Positions 36,148 through 45,604 are shown, counted from the first letter of the stretch. The stretch is 64,000 nt of DNA from Azospirillum sp. TSO22-1 (GCF_003116015.1 NZ_LGQZ01000065.1:1-64000); one strand, 5' to 3'. Numbers and translations are program-made. The notes: generated from the sequence alone by a model not told the origin.

Positions 36148-37803
36148 TCATTCCGCGGCGGCGTCGGCACCCCAGACCACCGCGCGGTTCTTGCCGGCGC
36201 GCTTGGCGGCGTAGAGCGCCTCGTCGGCGCACCGCATGGCGCTCGCCAGGTCCTTGCCGTCGGCCGGCCAGCGCGCGATGCCGATGGAGCAGCCCACCCG
36301 CACGCGGTCGCCGGGCACGGCGATCGGCTCGTTGACGGCGGCGATGATGCGCGCGGCCAGCGCCTCCGCGTCCGGCGCGGCGGAGTCGCCGGGCGCGCCG
36401 ACCAGCACCGCGGCGAACTCGTCGCCGCCCAGCCGCGCCACCACGTCGTCGCCGCGGAAGCACGCGGCGAGCCGCACGCCGACCTGCCGCAGCACCGCGT
36501 CCCCGGCGTCGTGGCCGAGGCGGTCGTTCACCGGCTTGAAGCCGTCCAGGTCGATGTACAGGAAGGTCAGCGCGCTGCCTCCGGCGCCGCCGCTCACCGT
36601 GGCGGCCTCCAGGTACTGCTCGAAGAAGCGGCGGTTGGGCAGGGTGGTCAGGCGGTCCTGGTAGGCGATGTCCTCCATCCGCGTCAGCGCCGTGCGCTGG
36701 TTGGTCAGGCTCTCCACCAGGTCGTTCAGCGAGGCGGCCAGCGAGCGGATCTCGCGGGTGCCGCCGAGCGTCGGGATGCGGTGGCTCCATTCGCCGTCGC
36801 GGATGCGCTCGGCCGCCTTGGCGATGCGGTGCAGCGGCCGGGTGATCCGGCGCGCGGCGACCCAGCCCAGAGCGCTGAACACCAGGGCCATGACCGCGCC
36901 GGCCGCCACCGTCTCGCGGGTCTGCGCGTCGGCGGCGGCGAAGGCGACGTCGAGCGGCTGGCGGGCGAGCACCGTCCAGCCCAGCCCCTTGTAGTCGTTC
37001 ACCCCCTTGCCGAAGGCGTAGCCGGTCAGCGCGCTCCGGCCGTCCGGCCAGGTCTCGACCAGCCAGCCGCTGCCGCGGCCGGCCTGCGCGCGGCGGACCG
37101 ACTCGAGGTCGAGGCGGGAGCCGATCGTTGCCTTGGGGCCGACCAGGGCGGTCCTGTCGGCGGCGACCACGTGCAGGGTCAGCTCCTCGCGCCCGCGCAG
37201 CGCCTCCATCAGCGAGCGCTCGGTGTCCTGCATCCACTCCCAGCTCAGGTGCGCGGCGAGCACGCCGAGCAGGCGGCCGTCGGCGTCGTGCACCGGCGCC
37301 GAGATGTCGACGAACTTCATGGGCTCGCCGCTGGGATTCGGCAGCAGCTTGGCCAGCAGCACGGCGTCGTGCACGTCGCCGATGAACATGCCGTCGCGCG
37401 CGTTCATGTAGACCGGGCGGCGGGAGATGTCCTCGCCCTGCAGGATGCCGCCGGTGGCGGCCAGCACGCGGCCCTTCGGATCGGTGAAGCCCATCCACGA
37501 CACGGTGGGGAACGCCGCCTGGAACTCGTCCAGCAGCCGGCGCATCTCGACCGGGTTCGCCGCCTCGCGCCGGGCGACGAGCTGCGTCAGCACCCCGACC
37601 TCGCTGGAGCGCGCCCACATGGAGCGGTCGAGCTTGTCGGCGAGCTGCCCGGCGATCTCGGCCAGGGAGCGGCCGACCTCGTCCTCCAGGCGTTCGCGCG
37701 AGCGGACCTCGGTGAGCGCGGCGAGGATCACCGACACGCCGATCACCAGGGCGGCGCAGGTCAGCGCCACCATCGCCCTCAAACCGATCTGACGGCGTTC
37801 CAT
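36148..37803 (-). CDS. Membrane diguanylate cyclase, Cache-HAMP-GGDEF
   Basis: A 551-residue protein. TM1 is at about 9-28 (AMVALTCAALVIGVSVILAA), followed by a periplasmic double-Cache-like region (about 29-290) containing MGFTDPKGRVLAATGGILQG and VYMNARDGMF. TM2 is at about 295-315, then a HAMP domain (RITRPLHRIAKAAERIRDGE), a short linker and a GGDEF domain with DRLTTLPNRRFFEQY and RLGGDEFAAVL. The inhibitory RxxD is present as RGDD five residues before GGDEF. It should make cyclic di-GMP in response to a small periplasmic ligand that is unknown. The start MERRQIGLRAM was preferred to an ATG 18 codons upstream that lacks a ribosome site. Confidence 0.88.
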   Translation of the reverse strand: MERRQIGLRAMVALTCAALVIGVSVILAALTEVRSRERLEDEVGRSLAEIAGQLADKLDRSMWARSSEVGVLTQLVARREAANPVEMRRLLDEFQAAFPTVSWMGFTDPKGRVLAATGGILQGEDISRRPVYMNARDGMFIGDVHDAVLLAKLLPNPSGEPMKFVDISAPVHDADGRLLGVLAAHLSWEWMQDTERSLMEALRGREELTLHVVAADRTALVGPKATIGSRLDLESVRRAQAGRGSGWLVETWPDGRSALTGYAFGKGVNDYKGLGWTVLARQPLDVAFAAADAQTRETVAAGAVMALVFSALGWVAARRITRPLHRIAKAAERIRDGEWSHRIPTLGGTREIRSLAASLNDLVESLTNQRTALTRMEDIAYQDRLTTLPNRRFFEQYLEAATVSGGAGGSALTFLYIDLDGFKPVNDRLGHDAGDAVLRQVGVRLAACFRGDDVVARLGGDEFAAVLVGAPGDSAAPDAEALAARIIAAVNEPIAVPGDRVRVGCSIGIARWPADGKDLASAMRCADEALYAAKRAGKNRAVVWGADAAAE

Positions 37804-37897
37804 CCGTTCGATTCCCAACCCGGTCACACGGTGCCCGCCGTGGCGGCGGATTCGCATGTTTAGCGGATCATCGTGAACAGGTGGTTACGGCGGCCGC

Positions 37898-38566
37898 CTA
37901 ACGCCGGTGCGCCCTGTAGGCCTGGACGATCAGGTCGGCGACCTCGTCCAGGTCGGTGAAGCGGTCGGTGTTGACGATCAGGTCGTACTGCAGGGCGTCG
38001 TGGTTGGAGAGCTGGAACGTCTCCTTGAAGAAGCGCTCGCGCGCGGCGTTGACCGTGCGCACCTCCTCCAGCTTCGCCGGGACGGCGGCGGGATCGCCGC
38101 CGGCCAGCCGCAGCGCGCACACGTCCTCCGACCCGACGACGCGCACGCGGAAGCGCAGCTGGCCGCGCAGCAGCAGATGCGCGCCGCGGCCGAGGATCAC
38201 CCCGCCCTGGAACGCCACGCCGTTGACCACGCGGGTCAGCAGCCGCTGGTACTCGTTCAGCGGGTCGGTCAGGCCCATCAGGCTGGCGTAGAGGAACATG
38301 CCGGCCCGCTCTGGCAGCTTCTCGTCGAGCTGGCGCATCAGCTGCGGGTCGCTGGTCGCCTGCTTGACGACCGCCTCCAGGATTTCCTTGTCGTAGGCGC
38401 GCACGCCCAGTTGCCCGGCCACCCTGGCGGCGATCTCCTCGCCGCCGGCGCCGTGGTCGCGCGCCAGGGTGACCACCGGCGGCGGTGTGCGCTCCACCGT
38501 GCGGGACGCCTGATAGTCGTCCACGTGCTTGGCGGTCAGCATCGCGTTGAGGATGTCGTAGGCCAT
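37898..38566 (-). CDS. Cytidylate kinase-like family protein
   Basis: A 222-residue P-loop-fold protein. Residues about 30-50, VVTLARDHGAGGEEIAARVA, form a phosphate-binding loop of the type seen in cytidylate-kinase-like proteins. GGVILGRGAHLLLRGQLRFR and VGSEDVCALRLAGG follow as in that family, with the basic RERFFKETFQLSNHDALQYD lid. True Cmk is shorter at this end and has a GPSGAGKG loop, so the substrate may not be CMP. It sits downstream of ubiB on the same strand, after a C/G-rich gap of 82 bases, in the place where coaBC is found in many alphaproteobacteria. Confidence 0.78.
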   Translation of the reverse strand: MAYDILNAMLTAKHVDDYQASRTVERTPPPVVTLARDHGAGGEEIAARVAGQLGVRAYDKEILEAVVKQATSDPQLMRQLDEKLPERAGMFLYASLMGLTDPLNEYQRLLTRVVNGVAFQGGVILGRGAHLLLRGQLRFRVRVVGSEDVCALRLAGGDPAAVPAKLEEVRTVNAARERFFKETFQLSNHDALQYDLIVNTDRFTDLDEVADLIVQAYRAHRR

Positions 38567-38648
38567 GGCCGCCCCTGCGGGATCCCGGATGGAACCTCGA
38601 CTCTGCCCCCGGGCAGGGGGAGGGTCAAGGGCGCGGGCAAGTGAGGCG

Positions 38649-40193
38649 CTACAGCCGCGCCAGTTCCACCGCCAGGAAGGCCAGCAGCGCGACGATGGCC
38701 CACAGCGCGACGCGGTCGGAGGTGCGGCGGCGGTTCCAGGACTCGATCAGGTGGCGCGTGGTCTGCGGGTGCAGGCGCAGGCCGGCGTCGGCGATCTGCG
38801 TGGCCACCCGCTCGGCGTCGCGGACCAGCATGGGCAGGCGGCGGATGGTGCGCACCGCCGCCTCGCCGGCGTCGAGGATCTGCGCCTCCGGGCCGCGGTT
38901 CTCGCGCATCCAGTCCTCGATCAACGGGCGCGCCAGCTCCCACATGTTGATGCTGGGGTTCAGGATGCGCCCGACGCCCTCGGCGGTCAGCATGCTCTTC
39001 TGAAGCAGCAGCAGCTGCGGCTGCGTCTCCATGTCGAACTGCTCGGTCACCGCGAACAGCTGGGCCAGCAGCCGGCCGACCGAGATCTCGTTCAGCGGCT
39101 TGTCCTGCAACGGCTCGCCGATGGCGCGGCAGGCCTGGGTGAACAGCTCGATGGACTGGTGCGCCGGCACGTAGCCGGCCTGGAAATGCACCATCGCCAC
39201 CCGGCGGTAATCGCCGGTCAGGAAGCCGATCAGCATGTCGGCGAGGTAGGTGCGCGTCGCCCGGTCCAGACGCCCCATGATGCCGAAGTCGACGGCGGCG
39301 ATGTTGCCGTCCTCGATCACGAACAGGTTGCCCGGGTGCAGGTCGGCGTGGAAGAAGCCGTCGCGGAACACCTGATTGAAGAAGGAGGCCGAGGCCTTGG
39401 CCAGGATCTCGTCGCGGTCGTAGCCGGCGGCGATGATCTTCTCCACCTCGTCCACCTTGAAGCCGACGATGCGCTGGAGCGTCAGCACGCGCTGGGCGGT
39501 GCGGTCCCAGTTGACCTTGGGGATGAGGAAGGTCTGGTCGCCGGCGAAGTTGTCGCGCAGCTCGGACGCCGCGGCGGCCTCCATGCGCAGGTCCATCTCC
39601 AGGCGGGACGTGCGGGCGAAGGTGTCCACCACCTCCACCGGCTTCAGCCGCTTCAGCTTCGGCAGCACGCGCTGGGCCCACTCGGCCAGCCAGAAGAACA
39701 GGTCGATGTCGCGCTCGAAGGCGCGCTCGATGTTCGGGCGCAGCACCTTGACCGCCACCGGCTCGCCTTCGGTGGTGACGGCGAAGTGCACCTGCGCGAT
39801 CGAGGCGGCGGCCACCGGCACCTCGTCGAAGCTGGCGAACAGCGCCGCGATGGGCTGCTCCAGCTCGGCCTCGACGATGGCGCGGGCCTGGGCGCCGGGG
39901 AAGGGCGGCAGCTTGTCCTGCAGCTCGGCGAGGTCGGCCGCCATCCGCTCGCCCACCACGTCGGAGCGGGTGGACAGCATCTGCCCCAGCTTGATGAAGG
40001 TCGGCCCCAGCTCCGCCAGCGCGGCGGCCAGCCGCTGGCCCTCGCGGCCGTGCACGTTCTTCCTCGCGACGACGCGCCACAGGAAGGTGAAGCCGGGCGC
40101 GATGTCGGAGAATGCCTCGGGGATCGCGTTGTGGCGCGCCAGCGTGCGCGCGATCACCAAGAGGCGGAGCAGATTGCGGATCAGCCGGAACAA
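38649..40193 (-). CDS. ubiB: UbiB, ubiquinone biosynthesis accessory kinase-like protein
   Basis: A 514-residue ABC1/ADCK-family protein required for ubiquinone synthesis. The family KxGQ motif is FIKLGQMLSTRSDVVGERM, ASIAQVHFAV is the alanine-rich loop in place of the usual glycine loop, VAVKVLRPN carries the Lys, and FFHADLHPGNLFV and VDFGIMGRLD are the catalytic and metal sites. A hydrophobic C-terminal helix (ALWAIVALLAFLAVELARL) anchors it to the inner membrane. ubiE ends 3 bases upstream, giving a ubiE-ubiB operon. Confidence 0.94.
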   Translation of the reverse strand: MFRLIRNLLRLLVIARTLARHNAIPEAFSDIAPGFTFLWRVVARKNVHGREGQRLAAALAELGPTFIKLGQMLSTRSDVVGERMAADLAELQDKLPPFPGAQARAIVEAELEQPIAALFASFDEVPVAAASIAQVHFAVTTEGEPVAVKVLRPNIERAFERDIDLFFWLAEWAQRVLPKLKRLKPVEVVDTFARTSRLEMDLRMEAAAASELRDNFAGDQTFLIPKVNWDRTAQRVLTLQRIVGFKVDEVEKIIAAGYDRDEILAKASASFFNQVFRDGFFHADLHPGNLFVIEDGNIAAVDFGIMGRLDRATRTYLADMLIGFLTGDYRRVAMVHFQAGYVPAHQSIELFTQACRAIGEPLQDKPLNEISVGRLLAQLFAVTEQFDMETQPQLLLLQKSMLTAEGVGRILNPSINMWELARPLIEDWMRENRGPEAQILDAGEAAVRTIRRLPMLVRDAERVATQIADAGLRLHPQTTRHLIESWNRRRTSDRVALWAIVALLAFLAVELARL

Positions 40194-40196
40194 CGC

Positions 40197-40985
40197 CTAG
40201 ACCCGCCAGCCGGAATGGATCGCCGCGATGCCGCCCGACAGGTTGCGCACCCGCACCGACGCGAAGCCGGCCGCCTCGATGCGCCTGGCCAGCGACGCCT
40301 GGTCGGGGAAGCGGCGGATGCTCTCGACGAGGTACTGGTACGACTCGGCGTCGCCCGCCACCAGCTTGCCCAGCCGGGGCAGCAGCTGGAAGGAGTAGAC
40401 GTCGTAGATCTCCTTCAGCACCGGCAGCACCACGGTGCTGAACTCCAGCACGAAGAACTTGCCGCCGGGCTTCAGCACGCGGTGCGCCTCGGCGATGGCT
40501 TCGTCGATGTGGGTGACGTTCCGCAGGCCGAAGGCGATGGTGTAGCTGTCCACCGAGCGCGGGGCGACCGGCAGCTTCATGGCGTCGCCGACCACCCAGC
40601 TCAGCCCCGACAACAGCCCGCGGTCCACCGAGCGGTCGCGCCCGACGCGCAGCATCGCCTCGGTGATGTCGCAGACCACCACGCGCCCGCCGCCGCGCTC
40701 CAGGAAGCGGAAGGCGATGTCGCCGGTGCCGCCGGCCACGTCCAGCAGGGTCTGGTGCGGCTTCGGATCGACCAGCGAGATGAGCGTGTCCTTCCACAGC
40801 CGGTGGATGCCGCCCGACATCAGGTCGTTCATCAGGTCGTACTTGCCCGCCACGCTGCCGAAGACGGCGCGCACGAGGCCGGACTTGGCGTCCGGATCGA
40901 CGGGGCGGAAGCCGAACCACTGGCCTTCGTTTCCAGAAACAATGGGGCCAGCACCGGGCTTGTCGGGTGGGGTGGTTTCGCTCAT
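40197..40985 (-). CDS. ubiE: Demethylmenaquinone/ubiquinone C-methyltransferase UbiE
   Basis: A 262-residue SAM-dependent methyltransferase. Motif I is LLDVAGGTGDIAFRFLERGG, and the family segments VFGSVAGKYDLMNDLMSGGI near the start and SYTIAFGLRNVTHIDEAIAE in the middle are intact, as is LEFSTVVLPVLKEIYDVYSF. It methylates the quinone ring (C-2 of demethoxy-ubiquinol). First gene of the ubiE-ubiB pair. In many alphaproteobacteria ubiE diverges directly from mutM; here a chemoreceptor gene lies in between. The start MSETTPPDKPG was chosen over one four codons earlier. Confidence 0.94.
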   Translation of the reverse strand: MSETTPPDKPGAGPIVSGNEGQWFGFRPVDPDAKSGLVRAVFGSVAGKYDLMNDLMSGGIHRLWKDTLISLVDPKPHQTLLDVAGGTGDIAFRFLERGGGRVVVCDITEAMLRVGRDRSVDRGLLSGLSWVVGDAMKLPVAPRSVDSYTIAFGLRNVTHIDEAIAEAHRVLKPGGKFFVLEFSTVVLPVLKEIYDVYSFQLLPRLGKLVAGDAESYQYLVESIRRFPDQASLARRIEAAGFASVRVRNLSGGIAAIHSGWRV

Positions 40986-41144
40986 GGCGCGCACCATAGC
41001 GCGGGGCTCCGGCTTCCGCCAGCGGGGGCGTAGCGGTGCGCGCTTGTCACGAGCCCTGCGACAATTCGTACTTGTGCATACGGTTCCGCTCGGGCATTTG
41101 TCATATTAGTATATTAATAAATCCGAACGAGCCGGGTCTCCCCC

Positions 41145-43163
41145 ATGCTGCCCTCCCTCGCCTCCCTCAAGGTCGGCACGCGCGTGTACGCGGGTTTCGC
41201 CCTGGTCCTCGCGCTGATCCTTGTGACCTCAGCCCTCGGCGTCCGCGCGCTGCAAAGCGCCCGGAACGATGTGGGGCGGATGGCGCGCGAGGCGGCCGAG
41301 ACCGTGAACACCCTCGACCTCGACGGCGACATCGGGCGGATCAGCCGGCACGCGCGCGAGTTCGCCCTCACCGGCGAGGAGAAGCGGATCGGCGAGGTCC
41401 GCACCGGCCTGAACGCCGCGCAGGGCAAGGTCCAGAAGGCCCTCGACGGCATCGACGAGCCGGAGTCGGCCAGGGCGATGCGCGACATGGCCGACGCCTT
41501 CCGGCGCTACCGGGAGGGCTTCGAGACGCTGGTCGGGCAGCGGCGCGCCTTCGATGCGGTGCTGGCCGACGAGATCCGCCCCGGTGCCGCGGACCTCGGC
41601 AAGCGGCTGGAGTTCTTCGTGCGGCACGCCGCCGACGAGGGGCAGGCGGACATCGTGTTCCTGTCGGTGGCCGCCATGCACCGCTTCCTTGGCGTGCGCG
41701 TCGCCATCGAATCCTTCGTCGCCGACTTCGGCGACGTCGCCCGCACGGCGCTGACGCTGCAGAACGATCTGGCCGAGGTGCAGCGGGCGCTGACCGTCCT
41801 GGCGGCGGAGGCGACCGCGCAGACCGCCGAGGCGGCGGAGATCCAGCAGATCCTCGGCACATACGTCGCCGCGTTCGGCCGCCTCGCCGAGCGGAAGGCC
41901 GAGCTGAACGCCACCGTGTCCACGGTGGTCGCCGGCCACGGCCAGCGGATGACCGACGCGCTGGAGATCATCAAGACGGCCGGCAAGCGCAGCGTGGCGG
42001 CGATCGAGCAGGAGGTCGCGGCGACCGCCGACTCCAACCGGAACGTCCAGATCCTGCTGTCGGCGGGTGCCCTGCTGCTGGGCGCGCTGCTCGCCTGGAT
42101 GACGGCGTCGAGCGTCGTCGGGCCGGTGCGCGGCATGACGGCCACCATGCGGCGGCTGGCCGAAGGCGACCTGACGGTCGCCATCCCGGCGCTCGCCAAG
42201 CGGGACGAGATCGGGCAGATGGCCGCCGCCGTGCAGGTCTTCAAGGACAGCGCCATCGAGAAGCAGCGGATCGAGGCGGAGCAGGACCGCCTCAAGGCCG
42301 ACACGGAGGCCGAGAAGCACCGGGCGATGGAACGGCTCGCCGACCAGTTCGAAACGACGGTTCGGGGCGTGGTGACGCAGGTGTCCTCGGCGGCGACGCA
42401 GATGCAGGGCAACGCGCAGGCGCTCTCGTCCATGGCCGAGGAAAGCCGGGCGCAGGCCACCGCGGTCGCGACCGCCACCGAGCAGACCTCGGCCAACGTG
42501 CAGACCGTCGCCGCCTCGTCCGAGCAGATGGCCAGCTCCATCGGCGAGATCACCCGGCAGGTCAACGAATCGGCGACCATCGCCCGCCGCGCCGCCGAGC
42601 ACGCCGAGACCACCAACGGGACCATCCAGGCGCTGGCCGAGCAGGCCCAGCGGATCGGCGAGGTGGTGCAGCTGATCAACTCCATCGCCGGGCAGACCAA
42701 CCTGCTGGCCCTCAACGCCACCATCGAGGCGGCGCGGGCCGGCGAGATGGGCAAGGGCTTCGCCGTGGTGGCGAGCGAGGTGAAGTCGTTGGCCAATCAG
42801 ACCGGCAAGGCGACGGAGGAGATCGCGGCGCAGATCGCGGCCATGCAGCAGGCGACCGGCAACGCGGTGGGGGCGATCGGCGCGATCACCCACACCATCG
42901 CCGACATCAACCAGATCGCCGCCGCCATCGCCGCGGCCATCGAGGAGCAGGACGCCGCCACCCGCGAGATCGCCCGCAACGTCCAGCAGGCGGCGGCCGG
43001 CACGCACGAGATCTCGACCAACATCGCCGGCGTGCAGCACGCCGCCGAGGGCACCGGCAAGGCGGCCTGCGAGGTGCTGGAGGCCGCCCGCGAGCTGTTC
43101 CGCGACTCCGAGACGCTGTCGTCGGAGGTGGACCGCTTCATCCGGCAGGTGCGGAGCACCTGA
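41145..43163 (+). CDS. Transmembrane methyl-accepting chemotaxis protein
   Basis: A 672-residue chemoreceptor. TM1 is at about 14-34 ([20 protein letters not shown]), followed by a large helical periplasmic sensor of about 270 residues, probably a helical bimodular (HBM-like) domain. TM2 is at about 305-325 ([20 protein letters not shown]), then a HAMP domain with [20 protein letters not shown]. The signalling domain has the tip [20 protein letters not shown] and [20 protein letters not shown]. No C-terminal CheR-binding pentapeptide is seen. HBM receptors often sense organic acids, but the ligand here is unknown. It is inserted between the divergent ubiE and mutM. Confidence 0.9.
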   Translation: MLPSLASLKVGTRVYAGFALVLALILVTSALGVRALQSARNDVGRMAREAAETVNTLDLDGDIGRISRHAREFALTGEEKRIGEVRTGLNAAQGKVQKALDGIDEPESARAMRDMADAFRRYREGFETLVGQRRAFDAVLADEIRPGAADLGKRLEFFVRHAADEGQADIVFLSVAAMHRFLGVRVAIESFVADFGDVARTALTLQNDLAEVQRALTVLAAEATAQTAEAAEIQQILGTYVAAFGRLAERKAELNATVSTVVAGHGQRMTDALEIIKTAGKRSVAAIEQEVAATADSNRNVQILLSAGALLLGALLAWMTASSVVGPVRGMTATMRRLAEGDLTVAIPALAKRDEIGQMAAAVQVFKDSAIEKQRIEAEQDRLKADTEAEKHRAMERLADQFETTVRGVVTQVSSAATQMQGNAQALSSMAEESRAQATAVATATEQTSANVQTVAASSEQMASSIGEITRQVNESATIARRAAEHAETTNGTIQALAEQAQRIGEVVQLINSIAGQTNLLALNATIEAARAGEMGKGFAVVASEVKSLANQTGKATEEIAAQIAAMQQATGNAVGAIGAITHTIADINQIAAAIAAAIEEQDAATREIARNVQQAAAGTHEISTNIAGVQHAAEGTGKAACEVLEAARELFRDSETLSSEVDRFIRQVRST

Positions 43164-43239
43164 GTCCGGCAGGTGCGCAGCACCTGAGTCCGATAGGGGG
43201 CGCAGCACCTGAGTCCGACGGGTGCGGAGCGCCTGACGG
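43142..43239 (+). repeat. Tandem repeat, four copies of a 24-25 bp unit from the chemoreceptor 3' end
   Basis: The unit CCGGCAGGTGCGSAGCACCT followed by GAGT occurs four times head to tail: 43142-43165 (inside the gene, including its TGA), 43166-43189, 43190-43214 and 43215-43239. Divergence grows rightwards. Each copy also contains an AGGTGC/GCACCT inverted repeat. It looks like serial duplication of the end of the chemoreceptor gene. Confidence 0.9.
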
Positions 43240-43304
43240 CCACGGCGGCCGGTACCTCATCAGCCCCCTTGCGCCGCGCCGCGGCATACTCCACCGTATC
43301 GGCC

Positions 43305-44147
43305 ATGCCGGAACTGCCCGAAGTGGAAACCGTCTGCCGCGGCCTTGCCCCCCACCTGGAGGGGCGGGTGCTGACGCGCGTGGTGCAGCGCCGGCCGGAC
43401 CTGCGCTTTCCCTTTCCGCCGAAGTTCTGCGAGCGGCTGACCGGCCGCCGGGTGGCGGCGGTGCGGCGGCGGGCCAAGTACATCCTGATGCACCTGGACG
43501 ACGGCACGGTGCTGCTGGCGCATCTGGGCATGTCGGGCCGCATGGTCATCAGCCCCGCCCCGGCGCCGGAGCCCGCCACCCACGACCACGTCATCTTCGA
43601 GACCGACGAGGGCACCGTCGTCACCTTCAACGACGCCCGCCGATTCGGCATGATGGACCTCACCGAGGAAGGCGCGCTGGCCGAGCACCCGATGCTGCGC
43701 TCGCTGGGGCCGGAACCGCTCGGCAACGACTTCTCCGGTCCGGTGCTGGCCGAGCGGCTGGCGGGCCGCATGAGCCCGATCAAGGCGGTGCTGCTTGACC
43801 AGACCGTCGTCGCCGGCCTCGGCAACATCTACGTGTCGGAGGCGCTGTTCTGCGCCGGCCTCAGCCCGACCCGCATGGCCGCCACGGTGACCGGCGCCAA
43901 GGCCGAGCGACTCGCGCGCTGCATCCGCGACGTGCTGGCGCGCGCCATCGAGGCCGGCGGCTCGACCCTGCGCGACCACCGGCAGGCGACGGGGGAACTC
44001 GGCTACTTCCAGCACCAGTTCTCGGTCTACGACCGCGAAGGCGAGCCCTGCCCGGGCTGCACCTGCAACCTCGCCAAGACCGGGGGGATCCAGCGGATCG
44101 TCCAGTCCGGGCGTTCCACTTTCTATTGTTCGCACCGCCAACGCTGA
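43305..44147 (+). CDS. mutM: Formamidopyrimidine-DNA glycosylase
   Basis: A 280-residue base-excision enzyme removing 8-oxoguanine and formamidopyrimidines. The mature N-terminus [13 protein letters not shown] supplies the catalytic proline and glutamates. The Lys loop is in [11 protein letters not shown], and the helix-two-turn-helix with [20 protein letters not shown] is intact. The C-terminal zinc finger is unusual: it reads PCPGCTCNL, then [12 protein letters not shown], where family members have CPxC twice. The fourth cysteine is replaced by Arg with a His beside it, while an extra Cys appears near the first pair. Length is normal. Confidence 0.92.
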   Translation: MPELPEVETVCRGLAPHLEGRVLTRVVQRRPDLRFPFPPKFCERLTGRRVAAVRRRAKYILMHLDDGTVLLAHLGMSGRMVISPAPAPEPATHDHVIFETDEGTVVTFNDARRFGMMDLTEEGALAEHPMLRSLGPEPLGNDFSGPVLAERLAGRMSPIKAVLLDQTVVAGLGNIYVSEALFCAGLSPTRMAATVTGAKAERLARCIRDVLARAIEAGGSTLRDHRQATGELGYFQHQFSVYDREGEPCPGCTCNLAKTGGIQRIVQSGRSTFYCSHRQR

Positions 44148-44161
44148 TATACCTGACGCCC

Positions 44162-44545
44162 ATGACGGCCCATTCCGCCCTTGCGCGCGCGGCGCTCGCC
44201 GCCGCCCTCCTCCTCTCCGCCCCAGCCGTGGCTGCGGCGGCGGAGCCCGCCTCCTTCGTCACCGGGATGGGCGACGTGCCGGCGATGCCCGGCCTGACCT
44301 CGGCCGAGAACGGCGCGCTGGTCTTCGACAAGCCCGGCGGGCGGATCGTCGAATCGGTGATGCACGGCGCGGTGGATCGCAAGGCGGTGCTGGGCTTCTA
44401 CGCCCAGACCATGCCGCAGCTCGGCTGGAAGCCGGTCGGCAACAGCCGCTTCGTGCGCGACGGCGAGGAACTGCGCCTCGAGTTCCCCGGCGGCGAGGCC
44501 AAGGCCGGCCTTACGACCGTCCGGTTCGTTCTCAAGCCGAAATAA
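44162..44545 (+). CDS. Small exported hypothetical protein
   Basis: A 127-residue protein with a Sec signal peptide (ALARAALAAALLLSAPAVAA) and a compact mature domain of about 95 residues. It contains LVFDKPGGRIVESVMHGAVD, then RKAVLGFYAQTMPQLGWKPV and FVRDGEELRLEFPGG, resembling small periplasmic strand-helix-strand domains that I cannot name. It lies 14 bases after mutM and 37 bases before the enoyl-CoA hydratase gene on the same strand, so a three-gene operon is likely. The functional link is unknown. Confidence 0.75.
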   Translation: MTAHSALARAALAAALLLSAPAVAAAAEPASFVTGMGDVPAMPGLTSAENGALVFDKPGGRIVESVMHGAVDRKAVLGFYAQTMPQLGWKPVGNSRFVRDGEELRLEFPGGEAKAGLTTVRFVLKPK

Positions 44546-44582
44546 TCCTCAACCATAAAGATTTCCGGGAGCTAGCAGGACC

Positions 44583-45359
44583 ATGGCCTACGAAACGATT
44601 CTCGTCGAAACCCGCGGCCCCGTCGGGCTGATCACCCTGAACCGTCCGAAGGCGCTGAACGCGCTGAACGACCAGCTGGTGACCGAGCTGGGGCAGGCGC
44701 TCGACGCGCTGGAGGCCGACGACGCCATCGGCGCCATCGTGGTGACCGGCTCCGAGAAGGCCTTCGCCGCCGGCGCCGACATCAAGGAGATGGCCGGCTT
44801 CGGCTACATGGACGTCTACACCTCCAACTTCATCACCGCGAAGTGGGAGCGCCTGGCCAAGTGCCGCAAGCCCACCATCGCCGCGGTGGCCGGCTTCGCG
44901 CTGGGCGGCGGCTGCGAGATGGCGATGATGGCCGACTTCATCCTGGCCGCCGACACCGCCAAGTTCGGCCAGCCGGAGATCACCATCGGCACCATCCCGG
45001 GCGCCGGCGGCACGCAGCGCCTGACCCGCTTCGTCGGCAAGTCGAAGGCCATGGAGATGGTCCTGACCGGCCGCATGATCGACGCCGCCGAGGCGGAGCG
45101 CAGCGGCCTCGTCAGCCGCGTCGTGCCGGCCGCCGAGCTGGTCGAGGAGGCGGTCAAGGCCGCCACCAAGATCGCCGAGCTGTCGCGCCCGGTGGTCATG
45201 ATGGCCAAGGACATGGTCAACGCCGCCTACGAGACCACGCTGGCCGAGGGCGTGAAGCTGGAGCGCCGCGTGTTCCACTCCACCTTCGCCGTCGAGGATC
45301 AGAAGGAAGGCATGGCGGCCTTCGCCGAGAAGCGGAAGCCGGTGTGGAAGAACCGCTGA
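44583..45359 (+). CDS. Enoyl-CoA hydratase
   Basis: A 258-residue crotonase. The oxyanion-hole segments [20 protein letters not shown] and [20 protein letters not shown] are intact, and the two catalytic glutamates are expected in [18 protein letters not shown]. It hydrates trans-2-enoyl-CoA in fatty-acid or amino-acid breakdown. The sequence is closest in character to short-chain hydratases (FadB1x/Ech). An AGCAGGA ribosome site precedes the ATG. Its TGA stop forms the first three bases of a strong hairpin. Confidence 0.92.
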   Translation: MAYETILVETRGPVGLITLNRPKALNALNDQLVTELGQALDALEADDAIGAIVVTGSEKAFAAGADIKEMAGFGYMDVYTSNFITAKWERLAKCRKPTIAAVAGFALGGGCEMAMMADFILAADTAKFGQPEITIGTIPGAGGTQRLTRFVGKSKAMEMVLTGRMIDAAEAERSGLVSRVVPAAELVEEAVKAATKIAELSRPVVMMAKDMVNAAYETTLAEGVKLERRVFHSTFAVEDQKEGMAAFAEKRKPVWKNR

Positions 45360-45472
45360 TACGGACGACGCCTGAAGGCTTTGTCCGTATCACCCTCTCG
45401 CACTTTGCCTGTGGCAAAGCGCTGCCGGGTTGGATCGAAGGCGCTTGATGGAGCCCATCAAACGCCTTCGAT
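45357..45472. other. Three consecutive hairpins between echA-like gene and rpsT
   Basis: Hairpin I, 45357-45392: TGATACGGAC pairs with GTCCGTATCA and encloses a nested GCCT-GA-AGGC. Hairpin II, 45403-45419: CTTTGCC-TGT-GGCAAAG. Hairpin III, 45434-45472: two 18-base arms ATCGAAGGCGCTTGATGG and CCATCAAACGCCTTCGAT around AGC with a single mismatch, which becomes a G-U pair if read as minus-strand RNA. No T-run follows any of them, so they are not ordinary terminators. They could be a structured RNA, an mRNA-processing signal or a mobile palindromic element. Confidence 0.65.
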
Positions 45473-45532
45473 TGGGAGTCAAGCCTGAGTCTTGGCAATT
45501 GCCGGCCTGTGGAAAAACCCCGGGCCGGCGCC

Positions 45533-45561
45533 TTGACTCAGGGTCTTCGTTATCATATAAG
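45533..45561 (+). promoter_or_regulatory. Sigma-70 type promoter for rpsT
   Basis: TTGACT and TATAAG separated by exactly 17 bases, placing transcription start near 45568 and leaving a leader of about 37 bases before rpsT. This is the clearest housekeeping promoter in the window. Confidence 0.75.
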
Positions 45562-45604
45562 GCCCCCTCGCATTTGGGTCCGGGGTCTCGAAACAAGGTT
45601 CGTT

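Noticed and set aside
38565..41033. Open frame of about 820 codons on the plus strand opposite ubiB and ubiE
   Set aside because: It is antisense to two clear genes and has no ribosome site or domain.
43142..43239. Four tandem units after the chemoreceptor gene considered as a CRISPR or iteron array
   Set aside because: The units abut with no spacers and derive from the gene's own 3' end; there is no replication gene beside them.
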